DNA of 64,000 bases from Synaphobranchus kaupii (Eukaryota; Chordata; Actinopteri; Anguilliformes; Synaphobranchidae), in the NCBI GenBank assembly GCA_029718625.1, contig CM056380.1, positions 101,128,193 to 101,192,192 on the forward strand, read 5' to 3'. Each line of letters opens with the position of its first letter. Positions within the stretch are counted from its first letter, which is position 1. The position numbers and the translations under genes were made by a program. This document shows, piece after piece, positions 25,614 through 38,184 of the stretch. Below the pieces are notes generated by a model. That model did not search any database. It saw only the letters and a program-made list of their open reading frames with translations, and was not told the origin of the DNA.

Positions 25614-28440
25614 TATACATAGTATATACTGTATAGAGTATAATTGAATAGATAGATAGATATATCGATAGAAGAAAGTGTTGAAGAATTGAAATGTACA
25701 CAATCTCATACTGTAATAGGTTACACATATCATAATTTCAATATCATATATTTTCCTTGCTACGTAAACTATTTCTAATACTTAACTGCCAGTACTGTCT
25801 CTAACTACCTTTAATTATATAATTTATCTACTTGTTTCATATAATTACTGTACAATTTGCCTGACTCCCATGTTCTTTGTATTTTGTATTGAATGGTAAG
25901 CTATTCATGTAAAGACAATAGAGGCAGAGTAAAGATCTTGTTCCTTTACAGTCTTTCCATGTACCTAGCCTACCTTTTATCGTGTGCCTTGTATAATTTC
26001 CCTTCTGTGATGTTGCTCATACATCTTTTACTATGTTTAAATTCGGTATATCTATTGCACGTTATTTTGCATATTTGTTTCATTTCTCCGTTGTGTACTC
26101 CCTTTCATGTGTGGGATTCTATTGTCTCTTATTGGTGCGTTGTACACACCTGGCTCACCCGCTTCCTTTATGTCAGATGGCTTCCCACACTGCCTCGCAC
26201 TGCCTGAAGAAGTCGATGCGCGTTGCGCCGCGCTCCCAGCGCCCCCTTAGCCAAGTGCCCTTGCCTATTTTGAATGCCGTTCGTTTGTTTTCCGCACACT
26301 TATTAAAGTTTGCAACTTTACGGTGTCCCTCTGTTTATAGTTTTATAGCGATAACATAAATGTATTTTTGGAGCCGTCAGCCTGTCTGCTTAGACGATAT
26401 GTTTCACGCGGTAGCTTATATGCAGCGTGAGGTCATGGTTATGTGCGGAATGTAGCCATAGCATGTGAACGTTGGGACCACCTGTGACAGTGTAGCGCGA
26501 GGAGGCCGGGGAGGCTGCTGGTAATAGGTGTCACTGTAGCTGGGTTAAACAGTCGTCATTAAAAGGACTTAGGAATGTCAGAATGAAATCCCAAGTGAGG
26601 CACTGCTACTCTACCCTTCACCAAGACACTTAAGCTGAAGTGTGTCGGTAAACACCCACCTGTATTAATGGTCAGCATGCGTTAACGTAAGCTATGCACT
26701 ATGCAGGTCACCCTGGACCAGGACATTTGCCATGTAAATGCATAATTTGGTAATACATTTATTGGCATGTTTGTGCCAATTTATGCAAGTGTGATAACTT
26801 CTGACAGGATAGAATATTTGCACGTAGGATGTAGGCAAAAGATAAAATTCAACATTTATCTAAGTATATGGACACTGTTTAAAAAAAACAAAAAAAAACA
26901 GTGGTTAACACAATAAATTATGCATCCAATAATGCATTTTGTTGGGACTGACATCATTGGTTCTACGTGATTGATAATTCAGCAACCTGACAGAGGGCCA
27001 CTAACTGGAAGATTAATAATATACCGTGAGTCCTGTAGCAAAACCATAATTCAAGTTTTACAACTCAAACAAAATGCCGATCCCCAGAACGTTGACCGAG
27101 GTTATGCACAGAACTGTGAAATTGACTGAATGCATAGACACTGTTTTCCTGCCTTACACTACCATCTAGTGGAAGAAAATCAGGTAACTGCCAAATTGGG
27201 CTCAGAGCAAAACAGGAGGAAAGATAAACACCAGTATGGAGCATGATTTTGACGAACTGCTACAATTCCAAAATATCTGTTAAAATTAACTTAACTTAAA
27301 ATTATTGATATTACATTCCTTTTGTTGTATCACTAGATTGGTGTCTTAGTGAATAGCAGTGTTCAGTTTGATTTACAGTATACTTAAAAAAGAAAAACTC
27401 TTTAAACCGTTAAAATTCTCCAAAAATACCATCAGGAACATTTTAATGTTTTGTACAACACACATAGCCTATTACTTTTTTATGCTCAGTTGCCCTGGTA
27501 GGTTAGACCTTGGTATTCTGTATTTATCCACGTCAACAGGCACTGCTACATATTTTCTTACCTAAGCTAGTTTGTTTTTTAATTGAATGTTTATAATTAT
27601 TTAAGGCATTCAAGGAAATAGCTGTTTTCAGGTACCTGTGCATACCTGCTGATCTGTGGAAACTATGACATGTATGCACATTGACGCTCAGTAGTTATAA
27701 GGTATAAGCCATCCCTGACAGCTCTTTGCTGTTCATTTAATTGCAGTGTCAAATAAAAAATTAAAATGCGTGTCTCTGTGTCCAAACTAAGGTTATTTTG
27801 CATTGGAAAATGTTCCAATTATGAACATACACTTTTATACGCTTCAAGTGACTCCATTATACAAATGGCAGTAGCAACTTTACAGAGACCTTTTTGACTC
27901 ACAACATGAAAACCGGCTTGCAGTGTTTCGCTGAAATTTGCCCTTCTGGGATGAAAAAAGATGGTTAAAATTATATTGCACTGTCTTATAAATACACTGT
28001 TGTTTTAATTGAACTATATCATATTCACACTTTTTTTTTAACTCACCGCAAACATTGCACCCATATAGAGTTAACATACGGGTGCAAATATTTACGTTAC
28101 ATTACGGAATATCTGCTTTCTATATCTGGTGTAGGCTACGATGGAAACAATTTCCTTCGCTTCTAGAAAATGCATGAACTACTGTAGTTAACTAGTTCGT
28201 GAGACATGCGGTCTTAATTTATACGGTTCTTAAAGCACTTTTAAAAAACAATTTTAAACCCATCTTTACCAAATTGATATTGCTAAGGAAAGAAAGGAGT
28301 AAAATTCCATGAGGCACAGTGAAAAACTAAAAGCTGCTGACATTGACATTGTTGCAAATGTATCAAAACACCAGGGCGAAAACGTAATCATGTTAAAACG
28401 TGGTATTTGTAGTTTTTAATGCGCAAACTTCGTGTTCCTC
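25614..28440. other. intergenic upstream of mitf
   Basis: No gene recognised. It holds one SINE-like tail (26560-26750) and AT-rich DNA. ORFs at 25893-26207 and 26033-26359 overlap in different frames and have no family signature. Confidence 0.6.
26560..26752 (+). repeat. SINE-like 3' region
   Basis: Contains CAAGACACTTAAGCTGAAGT, CACCTGTATTAATGG and CACCCTGGACCAGGACATTTG followed by CCATGTAAATG, the pattern of the 3' region of common tRNA-derived fish SINEs (spaced as CCAGCTGTAT, then GTCGCTCTGGATAAGAG-like, then CTAAATG). The tRNA-like head is missing or unrecognisable. Confidence 0.55.
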
Positions 28441-28624
28441 ATACGCTATATACATTATAGAGGACTACATATTCTATAGATTTTAGCGCCATCTACGTGT
28501 AGGGAGGTCAGCAGTTTGTAAGCATATCGACTGGTACTGCGCGGTGTAGACTTGTCTAGCTACATTTCTTGTTTTCTGTTTTTCATCTATATTGGCGCAA
28601 CTTTTGACATTGACAGCTAGAAGA
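28441..28624 (+). promoter_or_regulatory. mitf: mitf A-promoter region and 5' UTR
   Basis: The 180 bases upstream of the exon 1A start. The sequence just before the ATG (GACAGCTAGAAGA) has a purine at -3. The transcription start cannot be placed; a TATA-like GCTATATACATT at about 28445 is the only core motif seen. Confidence 0.4.
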
Positions 28625-28728
28625 ATGCAATCGGAATCGGGGATAGTACCAGACTTTGAAGTCGGCGAAGAATTCCACGAAGAACCAAAAACATACTACG
28701 AGCTGAAAAGCCAGCCTTTGAAAAACAG
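28625..28728 (+). CDS. mitf: mitf exon 1A coding part
   Basis: N-terminus of the A isoform of microphthalmia-associated transcription factor, a MiT/TFE-family bHLH-zip activator of pigment-cell, eye and lysosome genes. The 104 bases translate to MQSESGIVPDFEVGEEFHEE then PKTYYELKSQPLKN, plus AG of a split codon, with donor AACAG/GTTAGT. The first 33 residues agree with the mammalian MITF-A start as I recall it. The split codon (AG) joins exactly to the T at 52700 to give Ser. The A form reaches the lysosome surface through Rag GTPases using this N-terminal region together with the next exon (family knowledge). Teleosts often have two copies, mitfa and mitfb; an A-type first exon suggests the mitfb-like copy or a single unsplit gene, but this cannot be settled here. 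Confidence 0.95.
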
Positions 28729-30094
28729 GTTAGTGCGTAGCAAATGAAATGTTAGCGAGCTAAACAGATAGCTTGCTGTCGGCATGCTAGCTGCATAATT
28801 TACAGTTTGCATGTTTCAGTCGGGAAAAAAAACTTAGCAAGGAATGCAGTTAGCTGTGCAGCTGCTTTGATCGAGACATTGCATCCAATGTATGGTAGAT
28901 ACAATGGCTTGCTGGGCTAGCTAAGTTTTAAGCAAACGATTTTCTTGTTGGATTCGTTCCATATGTTAACGCTGCTTTTCCGTTCAGATTATTCTAAGGA
29001 CACTCTCATCCCTCCCTGTCTGTAATAGCTTTCTGGGAGGGATTTGTTTGACTCTGGGGTTCTGTCGTTTTCTTTTATCACATTGTTTTGGAAAATGTTC
29101 GGGTGTTGTCTGGATAATGATGTCCGTAAATAATTTTGACGATACTGTTCGGTTATCGTCGTGACATTCATTAGTTTGTTAAAATGAAATTATGCATTGC
29201 ATAGGCTATTATGTAATTTTGATTAAGTAATTAGAGTAGGCTACGACAGTTTTTTTTTCCCTCTCAAATTTATCATTTCCACACATTGTTTACAGGTAGT
29301 TTTTATGCTGATAGTTTTAGAGGCGTAATAAATGCATAGATCCTCACACTAACAATGGATTAAGGAGTAGCCTACTGCAGACAAATCGGAAAAAGAAGAG
29401 AGAAGAAAAACCACCCAGAATAGTTGTAATTGCTCCTCGTGTATCCTCAGCGTCAAGTGATTTCTGTACTAAGATGAAAACTGTTTTTGAAGTCCACTTT
29501 TTTACAGGATGCTTATTAATTTGAAATACTCCTTTTTCAGTGGTGAAAGTCATTGGATTCCTATTTGTCTTCATAATTAAATTGCTTTTATGTTGTGTGT
29601 CTTGAGTCATACATGGAATGTGGACATCTTAGTTCACATAGCTATTTTTTAAAAGCATTAGGATTCGCCTACCTCCTCTTGAAATGACTTGTATTCTGCT
29701 GTTGATTAAATGTTTAACTTTTGGAAAATGGAAATCAGTAATAACATGACAGTTAAGGAATAAGCCATTATGTCCATTGCACAACATGATGAGAAATATA
29801 CTTTTGTTTTTGCGGCTGACTGCTCATAGAGTCAGGGAAAATTTGCCTGGGCTTTATGCCTACATCACCAGAACAACACAACTAAGAAAACGCTGTACTA
29901 TCTATTTCCTTTTGGTGGTGTGTGGGTCTGTGTTTACATTTTTTAGACCTTTGACAAGGCCATATCATGGTAAAAAGTGTTGTTGTAGGTTTTTGCTATC
30001 AAATTAAGATGGAAGCATGTCACTAAATGGCGTATGAGAATGATGTGCTTAGGCTATACTTTAATTAAGAAGCTTAACTATTTTGACCTGAATA

Positions 30095-31734
30095 CAGTCA
30101 AGCCGGAAAGTCTGCACACCCCTTTCACCTTCTCCATGTTTTATTACGTTACAGACTTATACTACAATAGATTGAGTTCATTTTTTGCCTCAAACATCTA
30201 CACACAATAGCCAATAATGATGAAGTGAAAACAGGTTAATAGAAAATATGCAATTTTATTTTACTGACAAAAATAGGTTATTTAGGGGTTACATATCTGT
30301 ACACACCCTTAGCCTAATACTTGGTTGCTGCACCTTTGGCAGCAATTACAGCTTCAAGGCGTCTTGGGAAAGAAGCTACGAGCTTGGCACACTTGTTTCT
30401 GGACATTTTTGCCCATTCCTCTTGGCATATCCTTGCAAGCTCCGTCAGGTTGGATGGGGAGCGTCGGTACACAGCGTTTTTCAGCTCTTTCCACAGATGT
30501 TCAATTGGATTCAGGTCTGGACTCTGGCTGGGCCACTCAAGGACATGCACAGACTTTCTCCGAAGCCACTCCTTTGTTCTCTTGGCTGTGTGCTTCGGGT
30601 CGTTGTCATGTTGGAAGGTAAACCTTCGCCCCAGTCTGAGGTCCAGAGCGCTCTGGAGCAGGTTTTCTTCAAGGATCTCGGTGTACTTAGCCACATTCAT
30701 CTTTCCCTCTATCAGGACTAGTCGCCCCGTTCCCGCTGCTGAAAAAAATCCCCACATCATGATGCTGCCACCGCCATGCTTCACTGTAGGGATGGTATTA
30801 GCCAGGTGATGAGCGGTGCCTGGTTTCCTCCAGACGTGACGCTTGGTATTCAGGCCAAAAAGTTCAATTTTGGTTTCATCAGACCAGAGAATCTTGATTC
30901 TCATGGTTTGAGAGTCCTCTAGGTGCCTTTTGGCAAACTCCAAGCGGGCTGTGATGTGCCTTTTACTAAGGAGGGGCTTCCGTCTGACCACTCTACCATA
31001 AAGGCCTGATTGGTGGAGTGCTGCCTGGATGGTTGATCTTCTGAAAGGTTCTCCCATCTCCACAAGGATACGCTGGAGCTCTGTCAGAGTGACCCTCGGG
31101 TTCCTGCTCACCTCCCTGGCCAAGGCCCGTCTTCCCCGATTGCTCAGTTTGGCCGGGCGGCCAGGTCTAGGAAGATTCTTGGTGGTTCCAAACTTCTTCC
31201 ATTTACGAATGATGGTGGCCACTGTGCTCTTTGGGACCTGTAAAGCTGCAGAGATTTTTCCGTACCCTTCTCCAGATCTATGCCTTGACACAATCCTGTT
31301 TCTGAGGTCTGCAGATAATTCCTTTGACCCCATGGCTTGGAGTTTGCTCTGACAAGCACTGTCAACTGTGGGACCTTATATAGGCAGGTGTTGGCAATCC
31401 CCAATCATGTCCAATCAATTGAATTTATCACAGGTGGACTCCAATTAAGTTGTAGAAACATCTCAAGCAGTATCATTGGAAACAAAATGCACCTCAGCTC
31501 ACCTTTGGGTGTCATATCAAAGGGTGTGCACACTTGTGTACATATGATATTTTACATTTAGATTTTTTATAAATTAGCACAAATGTCTAAAAACCTTTTT
31601 TCACTTTGTCATTATGGGCTATTTTGTGTAGAATTTTGAGACAAAAAATTAACTCAATCTATAGTAGAATATGTCTGTAACGTAATAAAACGTGGAGAAG
31701 GTGAAAGGGGTGTGCAGACTTTCCGGCTTGACTG
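30095..31734 (-). mobile_element. complete Tc1-like transposon (1640 bp)
   Basis: Flanked by TA on both sides (30093-30094 and 31735-31736). The ends CAGTCAAGCCGGAAAGTCTG and their inverted copy are identical for the first 62 bases except one, and the inverted similarity continues for about 200 bases. Each end holds an outer (GTCTGCACACCCCTTT) and an inner (TGTACACACCCTT on the left, GTGTGCACACCCTTTG on the right, read inward) repeat, the two-site IR/DR layout known from Sleeping Beauty-type Tc1 elements. It encloses one full transposase ORF. It lies in mitf intron 1 in the orientation opposite to the gene. Confidence 0.96.
30314..31333 (-). CDS. Tc1-like transposase, intact
   Basis: A single 339-codon frame, the usual length for Tc1 transposases (about 340). 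It begins MGSKELSADLRNRIVSRHRS; the N-terminal third has two helix-turn-helix segments (about 1-50 and 70-115) separated by a GRP-type hook at 58-60. The catalytic domain shows SDE with D152, a glycine-rich GGGSIMMWG at 187-195, HDNDPKHT with D243, and SPDLNPIEHLW with E278, giving DD34E spacing. It ends EAVIAAKGAATKY. No frameshift or stop is present, so by sequence it could be active. It cuts and pastes its element at TA. Confidence 0.95.
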   Translation of the reverse strand: MGSKELSADLRNRIVSRHRSGEGYGKISAALQVPKSTVATIIRKWKKFGTTKNLPRPGRPAKLSNRGRRALAREVSRNPRVTLTELQRILVEMGEPFRRSTIQAALHQSGLYGRVVRRKPLLSKRHITARLEFAKRHLEDSQTMRIKILWSDETKIELFGLNTKRHVWRKPGTAHHLANTIPTVKHGGGSIMMWGFFSAAGTGRLVLIEGKMNVAKYTEILEENLLQSALDLRLGRRFTFQHDNDPKHTAKRTKEWLRRKSVHVLEWPSQSPDLNPIEHLWKELKNAVYRRSPSNLTELARICQEEWAKMSRNKCAKLVASFPRRLEAVIAAKGAATKY

Positions 31735-33313
31735 TATATGAATGTATTTATTAAATTTTTTACTCTCTTCCCCCATGTCCCAATGATAATTGTTTACATC
31801 ACAATTCACAATAGGATTTGGTGGGGGTAGATAGCGTTGCCATGGGTGTTAGCCATTGTGTCAGGATTGTAAGTCACACTTTGGATTCTACAGTGTTAGG
31901 TGCAGAATCACTATCCGCACAAGGCAGGTCAAGAGCTTATTGTGTGTATATTCTCCCAAGCATGTCCAGCATTGCAACTCTTTATTTAATGCCTCAATAG
32001 TGGAGAATGGAACTGGTGCAACAGCGCTGACTCTTTCTACGACCCAGTCGTATTCTTCCCCGCTGCCAAAACAATATATCCCACACTGACTGAGGCCTGT
32101 GCTCTGGAGGTAACCTTTCAGTGGCAGAAACATGTGACCGAACCACTGAACGGCATTATCCTGGAATGAAAAGGAGTGGGTCCTAGACAGTGCCTCAACA
32201 CTGCTCCCCTGTGTTCGCCCAATTTAACACTGCGCCCAAGTATGTGCCGCGAAACCTCTTCTTTTTTTCTTCTGGGAAACGTTATGCGCAACTCGGGGTG
32301 ATAGTAGTGTTGCCGAGTGCAGAAGTCCTGGCAGAGAAGGAAGCTGTGACCGCCCGCTGCAGGGAAGCTGTAATCAAATTAATAATGCTAAACTGGGTTT
32401 TTTTTCCGTTAGTGAATTTCATTATGTGGTTACTTATTTAGAACCTGAATCCTGAATTTTCGTGTGCTCCTTGATTTTTAAGCACGGCCACCATTTCCTT
32501 GGAAACAAAGACTCAGATTGATTTACTTATAGGCTGATTCCTGTGTAGAGCGATGCAAAAAGAGACGCGCGATGACGAGGCCATCGCAGTGGGAGTGTGC
32601 TGTAGTCTCTAAAGGCTCTTAACTCTGTGTTCCGTTTTTCCACTTGTTAAAAAAAGTTGTAGCGTTAGTGTCCTGTCCGAACTATGGTTCTGACTCATCG
32701 GTAGAATTTGTTCCCAGGAACATACCAGGGGCAGCACGGATATTTGTGTTTTTAGAAGTTAATTGAATAGTAAATACTTTACAGGTAAAAAGAAAAGCAC
32801 AAGTAATCAGAAACAGAATGGACTGCTTAGTTTAGCTTTGAGCATTGCATTCTAAATAAACAGATAGGGGGTAAACAAAGTGGAAAAATGCTAATTTTCT
32901 GAAAATTAAACAAACGAGTGTAGCAGCAGAGTGTTTCCCTTCGAGCACACTTGTTTTACTAATACATCATTCTGATGTTTCACCCTCAATATCACACTTG
33001 GGTCTTCCTAACTTTAAAGGCTGATCTACATGCAGAACAGGAAGGAACAGTTAACAATCTTAGAGGAACATTACGGGAGCTGCTTTTCATTAGTTGTAAT
33101 TATGTGGCTTGTTGCATTCTGGGGTATAAATATATCCTGTCTACATTTCCATTTACACCTCAGCATTTGGCAATTAAATCCAAACCAATTAAATCTGAGT
33201 GCCGCTAACCTTTCCAGTTTATCACTACAGATAGGAAATATATTTGAAATTTGGTTCACTATTACCTTGCTGTTAGAAGGGGTTTCTTTGTTGGCACAAC
33301 GGTCCAACATTTC

Positions 33314-33391
33314 AAATAGTGTGTGCCAGTAGTGGCCTAATTACATACGTAAAATAGTGTGTGCCAGTAGTGGCCTAATTACATACGTAAA
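33314..33391 (+). repeat. 38-bp tandem duplication
   Basis: Two exact or near-exact copies of a unit containing GTGTGCCAGTAGTGGCCTAA and TTACATACGTAAA. It looks recent. Confidence 0.92.
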
Positions 33392-34066
33392 GTTGTTGCA
33401 TGTTACCGTATATTTCCAGATCACTAATGTTTTGCCACCTTTCCATTACACAAAGTTTCAGGTCTCATAATGTTCAGGTCCCGTGCTCTGTCTTTGACTC
33501 GGACTGAGATCTCAACCTTGACACAATTGTCATCCTCACTATTTCCAAGAACAATATCAATTTTCAGGCCAAAAGTTCAAAGGCATCAAAGGCTCCTGCC
33601 TGGTTTTCTCCTTCCATTCACTAACTTAGCCAGTTCTGTGTGGATTTTTAAGAGATTACAATTTGGTAGCCTGCAGGGAAATATTTTGTTTCCTAAGAAT
33701 CCCATTAATTCTTAAGTCAAAATGTAATTTGTTAAAGGTCATAGAGTATGCATTGTAAATATTTGAATGTCCTGCTGTCTAACTTGGCCAGTGAAACATG
33801 ACCCACGTGATATTTCTGATATTTATTGTCCTATGTACTAGCCTAATAGACCCTCTCTGTATTCTTTTTTTTTTTCCAATCTGTGTGTGTTTGTGTGTGT
33901 GTCTGTCTCATCATTGATGTGTTGTGTAAGGTATTTCCTAATAGCAGTTTGGTGGGGGAATGGTAAAATAAATAAAATGGGGAAGAGAGGAGTTTCACTT
34001 CCTCCAAATTGGTCCATTATATGGGAAGTAAAACTAAGTGTCTTTACACTTAAAGGAATATGCATT

Positions 34067-34213
34067 TTCTTCTTCTTCTTCTTCTTCTTCTTCTTCTTCT
34101 TCTTCTTCTTCTTCTTCTTCTTCTTCTTCTTCTTCTTCTTCTTCTTCTTCTTCTTCTTCTTCTTCTTCTTCTTCTTCTTCTTCTTCTTCTTCTTCTTCTT
34201 CTTCTTCTTCTTC
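34067..34213 (+). repeat. (TTC)n array, about 49 units
   Basis: A perfect TTC/GAA trinucleotide array in mitf intron 1; the sense transcript carries UUC. All three plus-strand frames (Phe, Ser, Leu) and the Arg frame on minus are repeat artefacts. Confidence 0.97.
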
Positions 34214-34289
34214 GAGTATTTGATTTAATCATCATCTACCATAAAACAAAATATAGGCTTATGGGGTAAAGGGGAAAAAGTGCATACGA

Positions 34290-34480
34290 CCGTGCAGTAC
34301 AGTCCTTAGAGCAGTGGGCTCTCAACCCGCACGTGGGACCACGGTGTGACCAGGGGCTTGATCCCACGCTGTCCCTGTATGCCTTTCTGGGTGAAGTGAA
34401 AAAATACTTAAAGAGGGCGGCCTGTCCTATCTCCTTTAAAAAAAAATGGTGGGGGAGCTGGGGTTGAACTCTCATTACAA
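34290..34480 (+). repeat. possible SINE-like fragment
   Basis: Contains CTTAGAGCAGTGGGCTCTCA, CCAGGGGCTTGATCCCA and TGGGGTTGAACTC, phrases resembling tRNA A- and B-box-type sequences of fish SINEs. It does not fold into a convincing tRNA and no tail or duplication is evident. Confidence 0.3.
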
Positions 34481-37400
34481 AAATACAAAAATCAAAGCAA
34501 AGTGTATTTTTCTCAAAACGGAGAGCGTGGGAAAGCAGAGGGTTGTTTTTCAGGAGGTCAGTCTGAAAGAGGTCAAATATAGCAAGAGAGGTTGTACAAG
34601 TTAAATTACGGTAATGTTAAAGGCTGGAGCACAGACTGAAGAGAACACAGCCGTGGAAGGAGGAGGAGGAGGATGCCAAACGGTCAGTCTGCCAGAGGAA
34701 GATTATCACAAGTGTACGAAGAAATGACAGATCACAAAGGGGCTTAAGAGCGGCGAGACCACGGGAGAGCGTGGGTGTTGAGGCAGTATTGAGCGGCCAA
34801 AAAAGAACTCGATCAATTGAGTGGCATGAGATAAAGAGAACTGTCTGAGTGTGCTCTACAATCTGCGCTTTACGATACTCTAGTATTGTAATGGTGTACC
34901 GTGTGTTCTGCAGAACTATAGTACCATATTAGCATGCTCTGTCTGCTACAGAAATACAGTATAGTACTGTATTACCATGCTCTGTATTTTACAGAACCTT
35001 AGCATTGGACAGAGTGCTAGCACACTAGCAAACCCTATCAAGGAATCAAGGTGCATGTATTAAACCTAGGCTGTGTGGTTACGGTGTGGCTCTACTTCAA
35101 ACAAACTGTTCAAAGCTGCTTTTATAAGTGGCATAATTTAGTACACCACAAAACTAGCAGGCATTGCTATACTGTAATGTTATTTGTAGTTGGAGGAGTA
35201 CAGTACAGTGCTCCAAGCTTCCCTACAGTAGCGAGTCCTTTTGTTTTCAAGGGTTTAAGAACTTAAGGAACTCAGAACTGGTAGAATCTTCATGATTTTT
35301 GGGAATGTCTTGCGGAGGGATAAAATGATAACGATGATTTCTGGTATCTTTCATAACCTGGTAAAAGATATTCTTTGGATGTGAATCAGGCTCCCCTGAA
35401 GACCTAGAAACAAAATGAATGTTCCTCATTTAGAAGTCTGGCACACTGCAAAACGCACCCGATGCACACTGTGCTTTATGCAGTGTGAATTAGTCTTATA
35501 AATTTAGAAAAGAACGTGAGATTCCTGAGGGAAGGAGATGTTGCAATTTGATGGTGCTGTCTGTATTAAAAAAAAAAAAAAAAACTATTTTCTGAGAAAA
35601 AAAACTTATACAATATAGCAGTAATATAAATAAAAGCCTGAAGTATGTACACTTGTTTTTATTAGTATTGTTTTTGTATTAGACCAGGTGTACTGTAAAT
35701 ACTGTATGTGGAAAATACATTTTTAGTTCAGTATTTTAGAATTTTCTTTTATTTTTAAGGTTTTTACAACGGCCACGTTTAAATGAGATTGATTACCATG
35801 GCTCATATCCATTCCTTGTTCACGCTATCAGATTAATGTATTTCTGTTGCTTGTTATGTCTCTGAGGAGCAGTGCAGAGAAAAATGTCGAGAAACGGCAT
35901 AATCAGAGCACCCCAATAAACTCAGCATCCCAAAAAATTAAAATAAAAAATATTTTTAAAAAAACAAAACAATACACAGGTCGGGCGTATAGACTTCATT
36001 TTCAAAGCTTTAATTTTTTTTAAAGACGTGTGGCAAATATTTGTTTTCTTATTTTAAATGACTTTGGAGCACACAATGTCTGTGCATTTGTGGGTTGTTG
36101 ACACTTAACAAAGGCCCAGCAGTCAAAGTCAAGACCAAGTTAGTTCAATCTGCTTTTATCACCACGACGAGCTTTATAACAGCAAATATAGCTTGGTGTC
36201 ATTTTCAGCGAGTGCTCTTATATCAGTCTTATATTTTTGATTATGACTGGGTTTGCCTCTGAATAGGGTTTGCTACTGAGTATGGAAACCGTGTGTGAAT
36301 TCACTACCTGGGAGGGAAATTTCATTATAGAGCAACGTTCTGCCAGGGCGAGGGATGATTTGGCTAGTCTCCCGTAGCAGGGTGTTCAAAGTGGACCGTT
36401 AAGTGGACACAGGGGTTTGACAGACAAGCGCATGTGTTTGTGGGTCACTTCAGTTATGGTTGTGCCAGCACAGCGCTGCACGCTTAGTCACATCACGGAT
36501 ACACACTGATAAACTGGCCAGTGGCCATGTCTGTGCTGCTCAGCTTGCTGGAGATTGCTCTTATTGTAAGGTATTCCAGCATGTGCTTGGCTAATCAAGC
36601 TGAAAACCTCTGAAATTTGCCTCTTTTCACACCTAAAACGCTGTCATTGAAAAGCCTGCATTTCACACTGATTGTTGGTGAATATGCTTATTAATAGTCT
36701 GATGGGTGACTTAGAATAGCTCAATTTGAAACATGAATGCTATATTGTGCAGTCTCACTGTTATCACATTTTTTTTTGTCACTTTTTTCGTTAGCAGTTT
36801 TCTGGTTTGCGTGATATAATGAACTACTTGTGGATTAAAATGAAAGGCAATATTGTGTTGTTTCTGCTTATGCTGCTGGTACTTCAGAGTAAATAATTTT
36901 AACACAATTTTAACATTATCACTGTAACCTGGAGAGCTTTTCACTTTCAGCCAGGTAACTGAATTTTTAATGAAATTACTTTCTGCAGATGGGTTACATT
37001 TCACTTTCTGTTGACAATTGTCTGAGTGAGTATATGCCAATATAGTATGTTTAGCTAACTGTAGTGCCCCATTCAGTAAAACCTCCAAATATAAGAAAGA
37101 AGTTGAACATTTGAGTCAGACCTCAGTTTAATCTAATTTTCAGTAGTAAATTGATACTTTTCTATGGAATATTTATTTATTTCAGTGACTGATAAACCCC
37201 TGATGTTTTGGAAAACTTAATTGAATACATAAAAGTAACTTGAAAGTAGAATAGAAATAGAATCTCAAATTTAAGGGGAGGTACCACAGGTGAATAGGAA
37301 AAAAAAATTCCTCTGTCCTATCAGACCGAAACTTTACCAGTGGATTATACACCGACATATAAGATATTTTTGTATTATGACTTGTTTCTTTATATGTTAA

Positions 37401-37539
37401 AGGGGAATTCCACCCAAAAATTATGTTTGGTTTGCAGAAAAGTAGCTCTCCTGATTAAAATGAGCTCTCAGCCAACTTTCTACCTGTAGTGAGAGCAGTG
37501 ATATAGCCCCAAACTGCTGCGCATATATCAGGTACTTGC

Positions 37540-38184
37540 CTTAGTATGAACTACAACAGCCAAAAAGCTTACAGTTCAGACAACAGGTTTCCACGCACAC
37601 TGAATGACTTCTTCATAATAACTCATCAACTCTTAAATGCGAAGAATTTTCTTCATTTTTTTAAAGGAAAAATAGTTTCTGTTAGAGCCAGCACTGTAAA
37701 TGCAGATTCTCAAACTCCCTGGGATCTACCTGCCCATGGGCCTCCATCTATGGTGTCATCCTTTGATATGATGTCAGAAGATGCCGTCAGTGAAGTAACT
37801 CGCAGGATGAATTCATCTACGTGTGTTCTAGACCCCATCCCAACCAAGCCGTTTAAATCCTGCTTCCAAAGCCTTTCCCAAGAAACAACAAGTATAATAA
37901 ACTCATCTCTTAATTTAGGCATCTTCCCCACAGCTTTCAAGACTTCTATAGTAAATCCTCTCCTCAAGAAATCAAATCTAGTTTACTCTGAGCTAAACAA
38001 TTACAGACCCATTTCTAATCTACCTTTCCTTGGTAAACTTTTAGAGAAAATTGTTTTTAATCAACTATTTGTTCATCTAACCAACAACGGCATTTTAGAA
38101 AAGCTCCAATCTGGTTATCGAGCAAACCACAGCACAGAGACTGCCCTACTGAAAGTTGTAAATGCATTTATCAAACTAGAATAA
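37540..38184 (+). pseudogene. L2-like LINE ORF2, reverse transcriptase N-terminal part
   Basis: The frame 37546-38184 carries CVLDPIPTKPFKSCFQSL, INSSLNLGIFPTAFKTSIVN, PLLKKSN and NNYRPISNLPFLGKLLEKIV, then LQSGYRANHSTETALLKVVN, the fingers and start of the palm of an L2/CR1-clade reverse transcriptase. The endonuclease is absent (5' truncated). The frame ends at a stop where about 550 bases of unrelated DNA begin. Confidence 0.88.

Noticed and set aside
30248..30809. Plus-strand frames of 157 and 162 codons
   Set aside because: They are antisense to the Tc1 transposase gene, which explains the sequence fully.
34038..34269. Poly-Ser, poly-Phe, poly-Leu and poly-Arg frames
   Set aside because: Every frame of a TTC array is open; no gene structure.
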